Assembly (NCBI RefSeq): GCF_013978595.1 | Contig: NZ_JACDTZ010000001.1 | Coordinates: 620,001 to 684,000 of the forward strand | Origin: Corynebacterium haematomassiliense | GTDB taxonomy: Bacteria; Actinomycetota; Actinomycetes; Mycobacteriales; Mycobacteriaceae | Direction: 5' to 3' | Length of the DNA: 64,000 bases | Shown: positions 50,858 through 60,468 of the stretch, in pieces | How positions within the stretch are numbered: position 1 is the first letter of the stretch | How the letters are laid out: each line of letters opens with the position of its first letter | The notes under the pieces: generated by a model | The model's input: the letters and a program-made list of their open reading frames with translations, nothing else | Told to the model about the DNA's origin: nothing | Database searches by the model: none | Position numbers and translations under genes: made by a program

Positions 50858-52480
50858 TTAGTTTTCGGCCGGGGTTGTCTCTGAATTCAGCTGCCACCGG
50901 TCCATGTTCCAGCCGATGCCGGCAAGACCCGTGTACGGCACCACGTTACGCACTGCACCGTCCACCGCGAAGGTGCGGGGCTGTGCGGCCAGCGGAATGG
51001 ACGGCAGCTGCTTCCATAGGTGACCTTCCTGCGCGCGCAGGGCGCCGAGTTCCTGGGCGCGGTTGTTCGCGGACGGGAACTCCCGCATCGGGTCCGTGGC
51101 GTGCAAGATCACATCGGCGGCACCGTCGGTCCAGGTCTCGGTGCCCCATTCGTCGTACTCCGCCCGAGGCAAGTCCGCAAGCGTTTTACCGCCCTCGGTC
51201 ACGTCAGTGACCGTGATACCGGCGGGCTCGCAGGTGCGGCGGATGGACTCCACCATGGCGGCGAACCGCGCATCCGGGTAGGGGTAGCCGATGCGAATCT
51301 CTGTGCCCGAAAGCGCAGACGCGGCTTCGATGTCCACGTCGAGATTGGGGGCTGCGACGTCGTTGAGGCGCGCCGCCAGTGGGTCAGCGTGCTGCAGCAC
51401 GTGCAGCGGTGCGACGGGCACGTCGAGGCCGGCGACACCGCTGGATGCCTTAGCGACGGCACGCGGGTCCACGCACTTGGCAAACGCCTGGCGGTTCTCG
51501 GGGATCGCCCACATGCCGATCTCCGGGAACGTCAACGCCTCAGTCAGCTCGCCGATCTGGGTGTCAACGCTGAGCCGGTTGCCTTCGGCGTTGACGTTGT
51601 GCCATGCCGGGGAGGTCTCGCGCAGATCGCCGATGCGCAGCGCCTCGTCCGCCGCCAGTTCTCCGGAGTCAGCGGACCCGGGCCAGACAACCATTTCTGA
51701 AGTCTGCGGCGCGTCGCCGTAATAGTGCTCGTTAGCGACTAGCGTCACCTCACCGCGCTCTCCTACCTCAGCGATCTTGAAGGGGCCGAAGGACACCTGC
51801 AGATCGGGGTCGAACTCGGAGAGGCTGAAGCCGTGGCGCCACACATTGGCAATTGGTTTGAGCAGGGAGAAATCGCCAGACTGCAAGTCGTGGTCCAGCT
51901 CCTCAACGCTCTTGTCCAGCTTCGCGGCCACGGCGTGGGCTGGCAGCACCGTGCCGGCGTCGAACAATCCGCGCCAGCGTGCGCCCCGCTTCTCTTTGAA
52001 CGTCAAAGTGAATTCTTTGGCGCCTGGGGTGCACGACAGCGCTTCCGTGTCGTCGAAAAGCGGCATGTGCGATCCGAACATGCCCGGATAATGCCCGGCT
52101 GTGAACGTGAGCAAGTAGTCGGAACAAGTCACCGGCGTGCCGTCGGAAAAGACCGCGGCGTCGGACAAGGTGTAGATCACCTTGCGCTGATCGCTCGGCA
52201 GCACCTGGGTGGTGACCAAATCCGTGTTCGGGATCATCTGCCCGCTCGGGCCCGGCACGTACACACCCGGGTACAAACGACCAGATAGCACCTCAGCCAT
52301 GTCGGTGGCGCCCTCGAGCGTGCCGGCATTTGTGGTGCGCAGTTCACCGAGCACCTGGTAGCCGAACAGCTTCTTCGACTGGTTGTCGTCGTTGTCTGCC
52401 GTGCCGCACCCTGCGAGCGAGGCATAACCGATGGCCGCGGCGGCAACCGCGGCTAGTCCCCGTATGAAACGTCCTGCCAT
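50858..52480 (-). CDS. Family 5 solute-binding lipoprotein without adjacent transporter
   Basis: 540 aa. Lipoprotein signal with lipobox SLAGC (acylated Cys25), then a DppA/OppA-type peptide-binding fold: [40 protein letters not shown] domain-I region, and the closing part [20 protein letters not shown]. No ABC permease or ATPase genes adjoin. The same orphan lipoprotein lies between secF and apt in mycobacteria, where its ligand is also not defined to my knowledge. It follows the secF stop by 14 bases, so is probably cotranscribed with secDF. Confidence 0.85.
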   Translation of the reverse strand: MAGRFIRGLAAVAAAAIGYASLAGCGTADNDDNQSKKLFGYQVLGELRTTNAGTLEGATDMAEVLSGRLYPGVYVPGPSGQMIPNTDLVTTQVLPSDQRKVIYTLSDAAVFSDGTPVTCSDYLLTFTAGHYPGMFGSHMPLFDDTEALSCTPGAKEFTLTFKEKRGARWRGLFDAGTVLPAHAVAAKLDKSVEELDHDLQSGDFSLLKPIANVWRHGFSLSEFDPDLQVSFGPFKIAEVGERGEVTLVANEHYYGDAPQTSEMVVWPGSADSGELAADEALRIGDLRETSPAWHNVNAEGNRLSVDTQIGELTEALTFPEIGMWAIPENRQAFAKCVDPRAVAKASSGVAGLDVPVAPLHVLQHADPLAARLNDVAAPNLDVDIEAASALSGTEIRIGYPYPDARFAAMVESIRRTCEPAGITVTDVTEGGKTLADLPRAEYDEWGTETWTDGAADVILHATDPMREFPSANNRAQELGALRAQEGHLWKQLPSIPLAAQPRTFAVDGAVRNVVPYTGLAGIGWNMDRWQLNSETTPAEN

Positions 52481-52494
52481 GTGCGTGCCGCCGT

Positions 52495-53685
52495 CTACCG
52501 CCCGGGACGCCAGGTTGCGGATCCGGCGGTACCGTCAGTTGCGGCGTCGGTGCGCCGCACTGGCGTGGCCACCTGGCGCTTCTCGTGGGCGACCTCCTCG
52601 GTCGTCGCTTCCTCCAACTCGCTGGTTCCGCGGGCGCGGTAGCGCTCCACTGCGGCGTTGTGCTCCTTGTACTTCTTCTTCCGGTTCACCAGGCTCACCA
52701 GCAGCGGCGTAGCCAGGAACAGCGAGGAGAAGATGCCCTCGATCACGCCGATGAGCTGGATCAGCGCCAGGTCCTTCAGCGTGCCCACGCCAAGCATCCA
52801 CACCGCCACGACCATCAGCGCCACGATCGGCAGCGCCGAGATCACGGAGGTGGAGATGGAACGCATCACCGTCTGGTTCACGGCCAGGTTTGCCTCTTCG
52901 GCGTAGGTGGAGCGCCGCGAATCTAGCACGCCCGAGGTGTTCTCGCGCACCTTGTCAAACACGATGACGGTGTCGTACAGGGAGAAGGTCAGCACCGTGA
53001 GCAGGCCGATGATCATCGCCGGCGTGACTTCTAGGCCGAACAGGGCGTAGAAGCCGGCGATCAGGACACCGTCCACGACGAGCGCGGCCATGGCGGCGGC
53101 CGCCATTTCACGCTGCAGGCGGACAGCCACGTACACGGCAGCGGCGACCATGAACACCGCCATCGCCAGCAGCATGCGGTTCGTAATGGTTGAACCCCAA
53201 GACTCCGACACCGTGGAGTCGCCGATGGCGTCGGCGCTGGGCTCGCCGGTGTGGTCTTCAACCTGGTACTCGTCGAAGATTGCCTGGCGTGCGGCGTCGA
53301 TCTGTTCCTGGCTGAGGTGCTCGGAGTTGATCTCCAGGGTGCGTGTGTCGCCGGCGCCCACGATCTGGGTCAGTTCCGGAGTTACGCCAGTGGCGTCGAC
53401 GAAGGTCTCCTCCACTTGCTCGGCGACGAGGTCGCCGGCCGGCATGGTCATCTTGGTGCCGCCTTCGAAATCGATGCCCATGTTGAATCCACGCAGCAGC
53501 ATTGCCAGCAGCGAAATCACCACAAGCACGAACGTGATGCCGTACCAGAGCTTGCGGCGTCCCACGAAGTCGATGGCGCCGGAGCCGTCGTAGAGCGTCT
53601 CCGCGGAGCGCTTCGCCTTCACGGGGGCGGCGGTGCCCGCCGCGTCAGTGGAGGTGTGTGTCGATGTTGCCTTGGTGCTCGACAT
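52495..53685 (-). CDS. secF: Protein translocase subunit SecF
   Basis: Membrane partner of SecD that uses proton motive force to aid late export steps. 396 aa, six membrane helices. First helix after a basic N-terminus (LWYGITFVLVVISLLAMLLR), periplasmic domain beginning GFNMGIDFEGGTKM, conserved ALVVDGVLIAGFYALFGLEV and LTFSLYDTVIVFDKVRENT, and a long charged cytoplasmic C-terminus. Ribosome binding site GAGGAGATCTAGAC overlaps the secD end. Confidence 0.97.
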   Translation of the reverse strand: MSSTKATSTHTSTDAAGTAAPVKAKRSAETLYDGSGAIDFVGRRKLWYGITFVLVVISLLAMLLRGFNMGIDFEGGTKMTMPAGDLVAEQVEETFVDATGVTPELTQIVGAGDTRTLEINSEHLSQEQIDAARQAIFDEYQVEDHTGEPSADAIGDSTVSESWGSTITNRMLLAMAVFMVAAAVYVAVRLQREMAAAAMAALVVDGVLIAGFYALFGLEVTPAMIIGLLTVLTFSLYDTVIVFDKVRENTSGVLDSRRSTYAEEANLAVNQTVMRSISTSVISALPIVALMVVAVWMLGVGTLKDLALIQLIGVIEGIFSSLFLATPLLVSLVNRKKKYKEHNAAVERYRARGTSELEEATTEEVAHEKRQVATPVRRTDAATDGTAGSATWRPGR

Positions 53686-53687
53686 GT

Positions 53688-55613
53688 CTAGATCTCCTCA
53701 TTCGTTGCGGCCGGTTCGAGCTCATGCTTTTCGACGCCATCCTGCTCCCCGACGCCACGGGTTTCCGCACGCCGTGCTTCTGCAGTCTTGAACGCCTTGC
53801 CCATGCCGTTGACGGACGGCTTGGACCAGAACTTGCTGCGCGACGCGATGATCAGCAGCGGCGCGGTGACAAGGAAGGTCACAACCAGGTCGAAGACGGT
53901 GGTCAGGCCCATGGTGAAGGCGAAGCCCTTCACGTCGCCGACAGCCAGGAAGTAGATGATGACCGCGGCGATCAATGTGACCATGTTGCCGGTGACGACC
54001 GTGTCCTTCGCGCGCTGCCAACCGGATGCGGAGGCGGAGCGGAACGTCTTGCCCTTGCGCACCTCATCCTTAATGCGCTCGTAGATGACGATGAACGAGT
54101 CGGCGGTTGCGCCGATGCCGATGACAAGGCCGGCGATGCCGGACAGGTCCAGCGAGTAGCCGATCCAGCGGCCCAGCAGCACCAGCGTGCCGTAGACGAG
54201 CGCGCCTGAGGCAACCAGCGAGGCCAGGGAGATCAGGCCGTAGAGGCGGTAGTAGGCGAAGACGAACAGCGCCACCAGGATCAGGCCCACCAGGCCGGAG
54301 TACAGACCGGCCTTCAGGGATGCCTGGCCAAGTGACGGCGGCACGGACAGTGCGGTGCCGCCCGGCTCGCCGTTTTCACCGGCGAAGGACAGCGGTAGCG
54401 CGCCGTAGCGCAGGTTGTTGGCAAGGCTTTCAGCCTCTTCCTGAGTGAAGTTGCCGGTGATGGACGTTGCGTTGCCGACCGGGGTCGCGCCCTGGATCAC
54501 CGGCGCGGAAATCACCTGGGAGTCCAGAGTGATGGCGATCTGCTTCTGCAGCATCTCGCTGGTCAGGCGTGCCCACGTCTCGGAACCGTTGGGCTCGCCC
54601 GCCTGGCTGAAGGCGAAGCTGATTTCCATTTGGCTGGACTGCGGGTTGAAGCCGCCGGTGATCGCGCGGTTGGTGTCGATCTGCTCGCCGGTCAGGCGCG
54701 GTCCGTCTGGATCGGTGACACCGTCGAGCAAGGGAACCTCGTCGAGAAGCAGCGCCTGGCCCGAAGTCGGGTCACAGGAAACGAGCGGAAGGTCCGCCTT
54801 GTCGGAACCGGCGAGCGGGTCGGTGATCTGGCCCATGCAGCGCGCGGACATGAGCGTCAGGGCCGCGAACTGCTCCGTCGGATCAGTGGACTGGCGGGTG
54901 CGGCGCAGCATGTCCGTCGTTTCCTGGCGGCGCTCCGCCGCCTCCACCGGGCCGTCCGGCTCCGGCAGCGGCTCGGCGCTCAGCTGCGGGACGTCCTTCG
55001 GCGCGGCAGGCTCTTCCTCTTCCTTCGGCGCGGCGTCCTTGCCCTCGCCGTTTGGATCCTGCGGATTTTCGGCAGCCTTTTCGTTCTCCTTCTCCGCCGC
55101 CTCCTTGCGGGCCGCGATCTGGGTGAGCACTGCCTGGCCCTCTTGCGGGGTGAAAATGCCGTACTCGACCCACTCGTTGGTCATGTCCAGGATGACATCG
55201 TCGACCTTTGTGCTGTCCGCCGCCGGCGGGTCGAGCACCGGACGGAAGAACAGCTGGGAAGTCTGGCCGATGTTGCGGATCTCAGCGGTGTCGTCGCCGG
55301 CTGCCTCGATGACAATCGTGTTGCCGTCCACGACCACGGACGCGCCGGAGACACCCATGCCGTTGACACGGTTTTCAAGGATCTTGCGGGCGTCCTGCAA
55401 CTGCTCGTTGGTCGGTTCCTCGCCCTGCGGGACTAGGGTCACGCGCGTGCCGCCCTGCAGGTCGATGCCGAGCTTCGGCTCAGCGGATTTGCTTCCGGTG
55501 AAAAAGACTAGGGCGTAGACGCCGATGACAATGAGGGCGAAAAGCGCGAGTAGCCGGGCAGGCCAGCGCTTCTTCCCCTTCACTTCGCGGGACCGCCGAG
55601 TGCTGTTGGACAC
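53688..55613 (-). CDS. secD: Protein translocase subunit SecD
   Basis: 641 aa, six membrane helices with a large periplasmic domain after the first (GIDLQGGTRVTLVPQG). An actinobacterial Glu/Ala/Pro-rich insertion (about 165-210) interrupts this domain. The channel part includes LVIGIGATADSFIVIYERIK with the conserved Asp. C-terminal cytoplasmic tail acidic. GTG 55613 has GAGGAG 8 nt upstream; the frame is open further upstream but shows no SecD homology. Only 157 bases separate it from ruvB, and no yajC fits there. Confidence 0.96.
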   Translation of the reverse strand: MSNSTRRSREVKGKKRWPARLLALFALIVIGVYALVFFTGSKSAEPKLGIDLQGGTRVTLVPQGEEPTNEQLQDARKILENRVNGMGVSGASVVVDGNTIVIEAAGDDTAEIRNIGQTSQLFFRPVLDPPAADSTKVDDVILDMTNEWVEYGIFTPQEGQAVLTQIAARKEAAEKENEKAAENPQDPNGEGKDAAPKEEEEPAAPKDVPQLSAEPLPEPDGPVEAAERRQETTDMLRRTRQSTDPTEQFAALTLMSARCMGQITDPLAGSDKADLPLVSCDPTSGQALLLDEVPLLDGVTDPDGPRLTGEQIDTNRAITGGFNPQSSQMEISFAFSQAGEPNGSETWARLTSEMLQKQIAITLDSQVISAPVIQGATPVGNATSITGNFTQEEAESLANNLRYGALPLSFAGENGEPGGTALSVPPSLGQASLKAGLYSGLVGLILVALFVFAYYRLYGLISLASLVASGALVYGTLVLLGRWIGYSLDLSGIAGLVIGIGATADSFIVIYERIKDEVRKGKTFRSASASGWQRAKDTVVTGNMVTLIAAVIIYFLAVGDVKGFAFTMGLTTVFDLVVTFLVTAPLLIIASRSKFWSKPSVNGMGKAFKTAEARRAETRGVGEQDGVEKHELEPAATNEEI

Positions 55614-55770
55614 TGAGCTGACTCCTCTGCTTTCCGAGCTCCAATTTTTCTCCTCCACCTGGCCCCAAAACACCCATGAAGCGGCATGAGTGAACAGCGT
55701 GCCGGTGAAGACACAACGGAACATGCTACGGCATAGCCCCGCAAAACCAGCAGTCCGGTCCGTGTCAGCC

Positions 55771-56847
55771 TTAATAGAGCGACATTTGGCCCGGTGCGTC
55801 CGGCGGCGCCTGCAGCCCCAGGTGCTCCCACGCCGCCGCCGTGGCCACCCGCCCACGCCCGGTGCGCGACATCAGGCCGGCGCGCACGAGGTAGGGCTCG
55901 CACACCTCTTCAATAGTGCCCGGCTCCTCACCGACCGCGATGGCGAGCGTGCCCACTCCCACCGGTCCCCCGCCGTGGCCGCGGATCAGCGCGTCCAGCA
56001 CCGCCCTATCCAGCCGGTCAAGGCCGAGCTCGTCCACGTCGAACACGCTCAGCGCCGAGCGCGCGGCACCAAGGTCGACGTGTCCGTCGCCGTGCACATC
56101 CGCGAAATCGCGCACGCGCCGCAGCAGGCGGTTAGCGATGCGCGGCGTGCCGCGGGAGCGCGAGGCAATCTCCACCGCGGCGTCGGTGTCAATGCCGACC
56201 CCCAAGATTTGCGCGGCGCGGCTGACCACCTTGGTCAGGTCCTCCACGTCGTAGAACTCCATTTGCGCGGTAAAGCCGAAGCGGTCACGCAAAGGACCGG
56301 TGAGCATGCCGGCGCGGGTGGTGGCGCCGACGAGGGTAAACGGCGGAATCTCCAGCGGGATCGACGTCGCACCGGGGCCTTTGCCGACGATGACGTCGAT
56401 GCGGAAATCCTCCATCGCCATGTAGAGCATTTCCTCAGCCGGGCGGGCGATGCGGTGGATTTCGTCGATGAAAAGCACGTCGCCTTCCATCAGATTGGAC
56501 AGCATTGCCGCGAGGTCACCCGCGCGCTCGAGGGCCGGGCCAGATGTCATCCGCAGGGAGGTGCCCAGCTCTTGCGCGACGATCATGGCCATGGTCGTCT
56601 TGCCCAGGCCGGGCGGGCCGGACAGCAGAATGTGGTCCGGGGTCACACCGCGGCTTCGCGCGCCCGCGAGCACGAGGTTGAGCTGCTCGCGCACCTTCGG
56701 CTGGCCGATAAATTCGTTGATCGACTTTGGGCGCAGCGAACGCTCAATGTCGTGCTCGTCTGCTTGCGCATGCGCGTCTACTGGCGACGGCGGCTTCGCC
56801 GCGAACCCGTCCGGCAGTTCAAACTCTGTCTTCTCCACGTCGGACAC
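55771..56847 (-). CDS. ruvB: Holliday junction branch-migration ATPase RuvB
   Basis: AAA+ motor of the RuvABC resolvasome. 358 aa. Walker [21 protein letters not shown] (about 68-87), Walker [20 protein letters not shown], sensor 1 [20 protein letters not shown], arginine-finger region, and winged-helix C-terminus. GTG start with GGGAGG 5 nt upstream, 10 bases after ruvA. Confidence 0.98.
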   Translation of the reverse strand: MSDVEKTEFELPDGFAAKPPSPVDAHAQADEHDIERSLRPKSINEFIGQPKVREQLNLVLAGARSRGVTPDHILLSGPPGLGKTTMAMIVAQELGTSLRMTSGPALERAGDLAAMLSNLMEGDVLFIDEIHRIARPAEEMLYMAMEDFRIDVIVGKGPGATSIPLEIPPFTLVGATTRAGMLTGPLRDRFGFTAQMEFYDVEDLTKVVSRAAQILGVGIDTDAAVEIASRSRGTPRIANRLLRRVRDFADVHGDGHVDLGAARSALSVFDVDELGLDRLDRAVLDALIRGHGGGPVGVGTLAIAVGEEPGTIEEVCEPYLVRAGLMSRTGRGRVATAAAWEHLGLQAPPDAPGQMSLY

Positions 56848-56857
56848 GGCTGCCTCC

Positions 56858-57472
56858 CTACTTCTTGCCCAGCTGGCTCAGCGCCTGGCGCAGCAACGCG
56901 GACGCGTCTTCGTCCGGGTTCTCCTGCACCAGCGCATCCACCACCGGCCTTGCCGATCGCTCCTGGAAGCCCAGCCCGACGAGAGCCTCGACCACCTGCT
57001 CGGAGACCAGCGAAGTGCCCTTTGCGGCAGTGGCGGGTCCGCCGGCAGCTGCAGCGTCGCCCGCCGGCACGAAAGCCTCCACCTTGTCCTTGAGCTCTAG
57101 GGCAATGCGCTCCGCCATCTTCTTGCCCACACCGGGGATGGATTGAATCGCCTTCACGTCCCCGGACGCGATATGGGAGGACAACTCCCCCGGTTCGAAG
57201 ACAGAAAGGGCGGCAAGTGCGAGCTTGGGGCCCAGCCCGGAGACGGTCTGCAGCTTGTGGAACATCTCGCGGGTGTCCGTGTCACCGAAGCCGTAGAGGG
57301 TCACGCCGTCGTCCTTGACCACCATGGACGTCATCACCCGGCATGTCTCGCCCCGGGTGAGACGTCCGAGCGTCTGGGGTGCGGCCAAGAAGCGGTAGCC
57401 CACGCCGGAGCACTCGATCACTGCGTGGTCGAGCCCGATGGTGAGCACTTCGCCGTTGAGAGAATCAATCAT
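56858..57472 (-). CDS. ruvA: Holliday junction-binding protein RuvA
   Basis: Tetrameric junction-binding partner of RuvB. 204 aa. OB domain ([20 protein letters not shown]), double helix-hairpin-helix domain ([20 protein letters not shown] and [20 protein letters not shown]), flexible Ala/Gly linker, and domain III ([20 protein letters not shown]). ATG overlaps the ruvC stop by 4 bases (ATGA). Confidence 0.97.
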   Translation of the reverse strand: MIDSLNGEVLTIGLDHAVIECSGVGYRFLAAPQTLGRLTRGETCRVMTSMVVKDDGVTLYGFGDTDTREMFHKLQTVSGLGPKLALAALSVFEPGELSSHIASGDVKAIQSIPGVGKKMAERIALELKDKVEAFVPAGDAAAAGGPATAAKGTSLVSEQVVEALVGLGFQERSARPVVDALVQENPDEDASALLRQALSQLGKK

Positions 57473-58002
57473 TGGTTCGCCGCTTTCATGGTCAACTGGT
57501 TGGTTCGTGCGATCAAGGGGGCGCGCCAGCAATGACACACCGCGATGGCCAGCGCGTCTGCCGCATCCGCGGGTTTCGGCGCCTCGGACAGTCCGAGAAT
57601 GCGGGTGATCATCGCAGTCATCTGCTTCTTGTCCGCCCTGCCGTTGCCGGAGATGGCTTTCTTTACCTCGGACGGGGTGTACATGTGCACCGGGATCCCG
57701 CGCTCCGCGGCGGCGAGCACCATCACGCCCACAGCGTGGGCGGTGTGCATGACCGTGGAGACGTTCCCCCGCTCGAAAATGCGCTCCATGGCGATGACGT
57801 CTGGCTGGTAGTCGTCGATCCACTCGCCTACGGCGCGGGAGAGGCGCAAAAGACGCTCCGCGAGTTCCGCGGTAGACGGGGTGCGCACGACGCCGACGGC
57901 GACGGGGATGATTTGGCGGCCACGTCCCGCCTGCACCACGGAAAGACCGCACCGCGTCAAGCCAGGGTCGATGCCCATGACCCGCAGACCCTCCAGCGAC
58001 AT
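57469..58002 (-). CDS. ruvC: Crossover junction endodeoxyribonuclease RuvC
   Basis: Resolves Holliday junctions. 177 aa, RNase H fold. Catalytic acids: [16 protein letters not shown] (Asp), [13 protein letters not shown] (Glu) and [15 protein letters not shown] (two Asp). ATG 58002 with AAAGGAGAGG 4 nt upstream is preferred over the in-frame start at 58029. First gene of ruvCAB; an SOS-box-like sequence lies 22-37 nt upstream. Confidence 0.96.
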   Translation of the reverse strand: MSLEGLRVMGIDPGLTRCGLSVVQAGRGRQIIPVAVGVVRTPSTAELAERLLRLSRAVGEWIDDYQPDVIAMERIFERGNVSTVMHTAHAVGVMVLAAAERGIPVHMYTPSEVKKAISGNGRADKKQMTAMITRILGLSEAPKPADAADALAIAVCHCWRAPLIARTNQLTMKAANQ

Positions 58003-58023
58003 TGCCTCTCCTTTCCGCACATG

Positions 58024-58039
58024 TGACACATATGTTCTA
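58024..58039. promoter_or_regulatory. Possible LexA (SOS) box before ruvC
   Basis: Minus strand TAGAACATATGTGTCA matches 12 of 16 positions of the mycobacterial/corynebacterial LexA consensus TCGAACATATGTTCGA, with a perfect left half GAACATATGT. The right half is poor. RuvCAB is SOS-controlled in relatives, but this is only a candidate. Confidence 0.4.
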
Positions 58040-58055
58040 CCACAGTAGACACAGC

Positions 58056-58090
58056 AAACGCCCGCGCCACAGTCAGCGGCACGGGCGTTT
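58056..58090. terminator. Hairpin terminator after yebC
   Basis: 13-bp stem with one mismatch: AAACGCCCGCGCC (58056-58068) against GGCACGGGCGTTT (58078-58090). It sits 14 bases past the yebC stop and before the ruvC promoter region. Stem ends in TTT but has no long T-run. Confidence 0.55.
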
Positions 58091-58103
58091 ACGCGAATCG
58101 GAT

Positions 58104-58856
58104 CTAGTCCTCGAGCTGCGCGGCCACTTCGTCGGAGATGCTCATGTTGGTGTAGACATTTTGCACATCGTCGGAGTCTTCGAGGGCGTCGATGATGCGC
58201 ATCATCTTCTTCGCGCTCTCAGCGTCAACCTCGACCTCAACGTCGGCACGGAACTCCTGCCCGGCGTCTTCGATCTCAATGCCCTCGCCGCCGAGCGCCT
58301 CGCGCACCGCCGGCAGGTCGGTCGGCTTGCAGGTGATCTCGAATTCATCGCCGAGGTCGTTGACTTCCTCAGCTCCGGCGTCGAGCACCGCCATGAGCAC
58401 GTCGTCCTCGCTGAGCTCACCCTTCTGGATGGTCACCACACCAGTGCGCTCGAACATGTAGCCGACAGAACCGGACTCGCCCAGGTTGCCGCCGTTCTTG
58501 GTCATAGCGGTGCGCACCTCGGTGGCCGCGCGGTTGCGGTTGTCCGTCAGGCACTCGATGAGCACGGCGACGCCGTTGACGCCGTACCCCTCGTACATCA
58601 CGGTCTCCCAGTTCGCGCCGCCGGCTTCCTCACCGGAGCCGCGCTTGCGGGCGCGCTCGATGTTGTCGCCCGGCACCGAGGCCTTCTTGGCCTTGCGGAT
58701 CATGTCGTCCAAGGTGGGGTTCGCGGCCGGGTCGCCGCCGCCGGTTCGTGCTGCGACCTCGATGTCCTTAATCATCTTCGCCCACAACTTCGACCGCTTC
58801 GCGTCGTTTGCGGCCTTCTTGTGCTTCGTGGTTGCCCACTTTGAGTGGCCCGACAT
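58104..58856 (-). CDS. yebC: YebC/PmpR-family transcriptional or translational regulator
   Basis: 250 aa, complete. Begins [20 protein letters not shown], the invariant start, with [38 protein letters not shown] and [13 protein letters not shown]. The family is described as DNA-binding regulators and more recently as helpers of translation at polyproline stalls; which applies here is not shown. TATAAT 39 nt upstream and GAGGAAAAGGGG before the ATG. Confidence 0.96.
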   Translation of the reverse strand: MSGHSKWATTKHKKAANDAKRSKLWAKMIKDIEVAARTGGGDPAANPTLDDMIRKAKKASVPGDNIERARKRGSGEEAGGANWETVMYEGYGVNGVAVLIECLTDNRNRAATEVRTAMTKNGGNLGESGSVGYMFERTGVVTIQKGELSEDDVLMAVLDAGAEEVNDLGDEFEITCKPTDLPAVREALGGEGIEIEDAGQEFRADVEVEVDAESAKKMMRIIDALEDSDDVQNVYTNMSISDEVAAQLED

Positions 58857-58895
58857 AACGCACCCCTTTTCCTCGGTTGACGTGTAACAGACGGT

Positions 58896-58901
58896 ATTAT
58901 A
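58896..58901 (-). promoter_or_regulatory. yebC -10 element (TATAAT)
   Basis: Minus-strand perfect TATAAT preceded by TGCG, in the 66-base gap between the LemA-like gene and yebC. No good -35 at 17 nt. Confidence 0.5.
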
Positions 58902-58922
58902 CGCACCGCCTCAATCAAGCTC

Positions 58923-59378
58923 TTACCGGTCACCTCGCGCAAACTGTGGCAATGCCGCCGTGCCTCCGAGGCGGAAGATGCTTACCGACGGCCGAAGGCG
59001 CAGCGCACGCGTATCCGCCACAGCGTCGTCGTAGAACCGCGTCGCCAGCTCAACCCGGATGTCCGCGTCACTGAGCGCGCCCGGCGCCTCCTTGCCTGCG
59101 ATCCGCTCGGCCACCTGGGCCGAGAGTTGCTCCTCCTGCGTAAGACGTGTGTGTATGTCCTGCGGTGTCATCCTGACGTGCTCCGCATCTTCCGCGGCGG
59201 AACGAAGCTCGGGGTAGATGGCAGCGATGACAGCGCAGCGCCGGTCCAGCGCCGCCTGCAAGGCGTCGCGCGAACGGTCGAGCCGGATGTGCAGCCGGTT
59301 GAGCCGCTGCGCCGTGTTGTAGGCCCACGCAGCCAGCAGCGTCACCACCACCGCCACGGCGATCCACACCAAAGTCAT
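58923..59378 (-). CDS. LemA-like single-pass membrane protein in the PIM cluster
   Basis: 151 aa. One N-terminal membrane helix (about 2-20: LVWIAVAVVVTLLAAWAY), then NTAQRLNRLHIRLDRSRDAL followed by QAALDRR, the pattern of LemA-fold helices, and a helical C-terminal part without catalytic motifs. ATG 59378 was chosen: it overlaps the pimA stop (ATGA) and GGAAGG lies 6 nt upstream. Translational coupling to pimA suggests a role connected with mannoside synthesis, but function is unknown. The family call is tentative. Confidence 0.7.
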   Translation of the reverse strand: MTLVWIAVAVVVTLLAAWAYNTAQRLNRLHIRLDRSRDALQAALDRRCAVIAAIYPELRSAAEDAEHVRMTPQDIHTRLTQEEQLSAQVAERIAGKEAPGALSDADIRVELATRFYDDAVADTRALRLRPSVSIFRLGGTAALPQFARGDR

Positions 59379-60463
59379 AGCCACCCTTCCACCCCGACCT
59401 TCTCCCCGATCGACACAACCTCGTACACCGCCAGCACCTGACGTGCCACAACCGACCAGTCGAAGTCTTCGGCCCGCTTCACGCCGCGGGCGGCGAGGTC
59501 AGCGCGGAGCGGGGCGTCGTCGATAAGCAACTGCAACTGCTGCGCGAGCGCCGACACATCGCTGGGAGGAAACAACACCCCCGAACCCTCGCCGCAGACC
59601 GCGGCGAACGCCGGAATGTCGCTGGCCACGACGGCGCAGCCGGCGGCCATCGCCTCCACGAGCACGATCCCGAAGGATTCACCGCCGAGGTTCGGCGCGA
59701 CGAAGATGTCGGCGCGACCGAGGATCTTAGCCTTCTCCGCCTCGGGGACCAGGCCCGTAAATTCGACGCCCTCGACCTCGCGGGGCGCGCCAGCTCCAAT
59801 AACCGTGACCCGGGGCTTTTGCGGAAGCTGGTCCACAGCCTGCAAAAACACCTCCAGGCCCTTGCGGGGCTCGTCCAATCGCCCCAGGAAGACCACTTCT
59901 GGCCTTGCCTGGTTTCCCGAAGCGCGCCGCGCCTTTTTAAACCGGGCGGTGTCCACGCCGTTGGGGATGATCACGGGGTCGGTGCCCACCTGCTGCGACT
60001 GCCAGCGCCACGCCTCCTCGCTGACCGCAATACCGGCTCGGATCTTTTCCAGACTGCCGCGCAGCGCGGGCAACGCAAGTTTGAGTGCGTACGAGGAATC
60101 CGCCGAGGCGTGGTACGTGGCCACGATCGGGCCGGTGGCCATGCGCAGCGCGGCCATGGAGTAGCTCGGCGAGTTCGGCTCATGCACGTGCAGGATGTCG
60201 AAGTTTCCGCGCTCGACGAACTGGCGCGTGGTGCGGCGCACCTGAGGGCCGAAGGACAGCCGCGCGACCGAGCCGTTGTAGCGCACCGGCACGGCGATAC
60301 CGCCGCGGGTCACCCACTCCGGAAGGTCGACGCTGTCGGAGGCCGGTCCGAGTACCTCGGTGTGGTGGCCCATTGTGCGCAGCTGGGCGGCAAGGTCAAG
60401 CACGTGGGCTTGAACGCCGCCCGGCACGTTGAAGGAATACGGGCACACCAGACCAATCCGCAC
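59375..60463 (-). CDS. pimA: Phosphatidylinositol alpha-mannosyltransferase (GT4)
   Basis: Transfers the first mannose from GDP-Man to phosphatidylinositol, starting PIM/lipomannan synthesis at the inner membrane face. 362 aa, GT-B fold. N-terminal VRIGLVCPYSFNVPGGVQAH, HVHEPNSPSYSMAAL, donor-site ESFGIVLVEAMAAGCAVVAS (the Glu-x7-Glu motif), and EVVFLGRLDEPRKGLEVFL. GTG 60463 has AGGAGG 8 nt upstream; the frame stays open beyond it but overlaps the acyltransferase. Conserved cluster with the acyltransferase and pgsA. Confidence 0.95.
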   Translation of the reverse strand: MRIGLVCPYSFNVPGGVQAHVLDLAAQLRTMGHHTEVLGPASDSVDLPEWVTRGGIAVPVRYNGSVARLSFGPQVRRTTRQFVERGNFDILHVHEPNSPSYSMAALRMATGPIVATYHASADSSYALKLALPALRGSLEKIRAGIAVSEEAWRWQSQQVGTDPVIIPNGVDTARFKKARRASGNQARPEVVFLGRLDEPRKGLEVFLQAVDQLPQKPRVTVIGAGAPREVEGVEFTGLVPEAEKAKILGRADIFVAPNLGGESFGIVLVEAMAAGCAVVASDIPAFAAVCGEGSGVLFPPSDVSALAQQLQLLIDDAPLRADLAARGVKRAEDFDWSVVARQVLAVYEVVSIGEKVGVEGWL

Positions 60464-60468
60464 CTCGG

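Noticed and set aside
55480..55716. Short minus-strand frame before secD as a yajC candidate
   Set aside because: No membrane helix of YajC type; it overlaps secD in another frame and reads as random Gly/Arg/Cys sequence.
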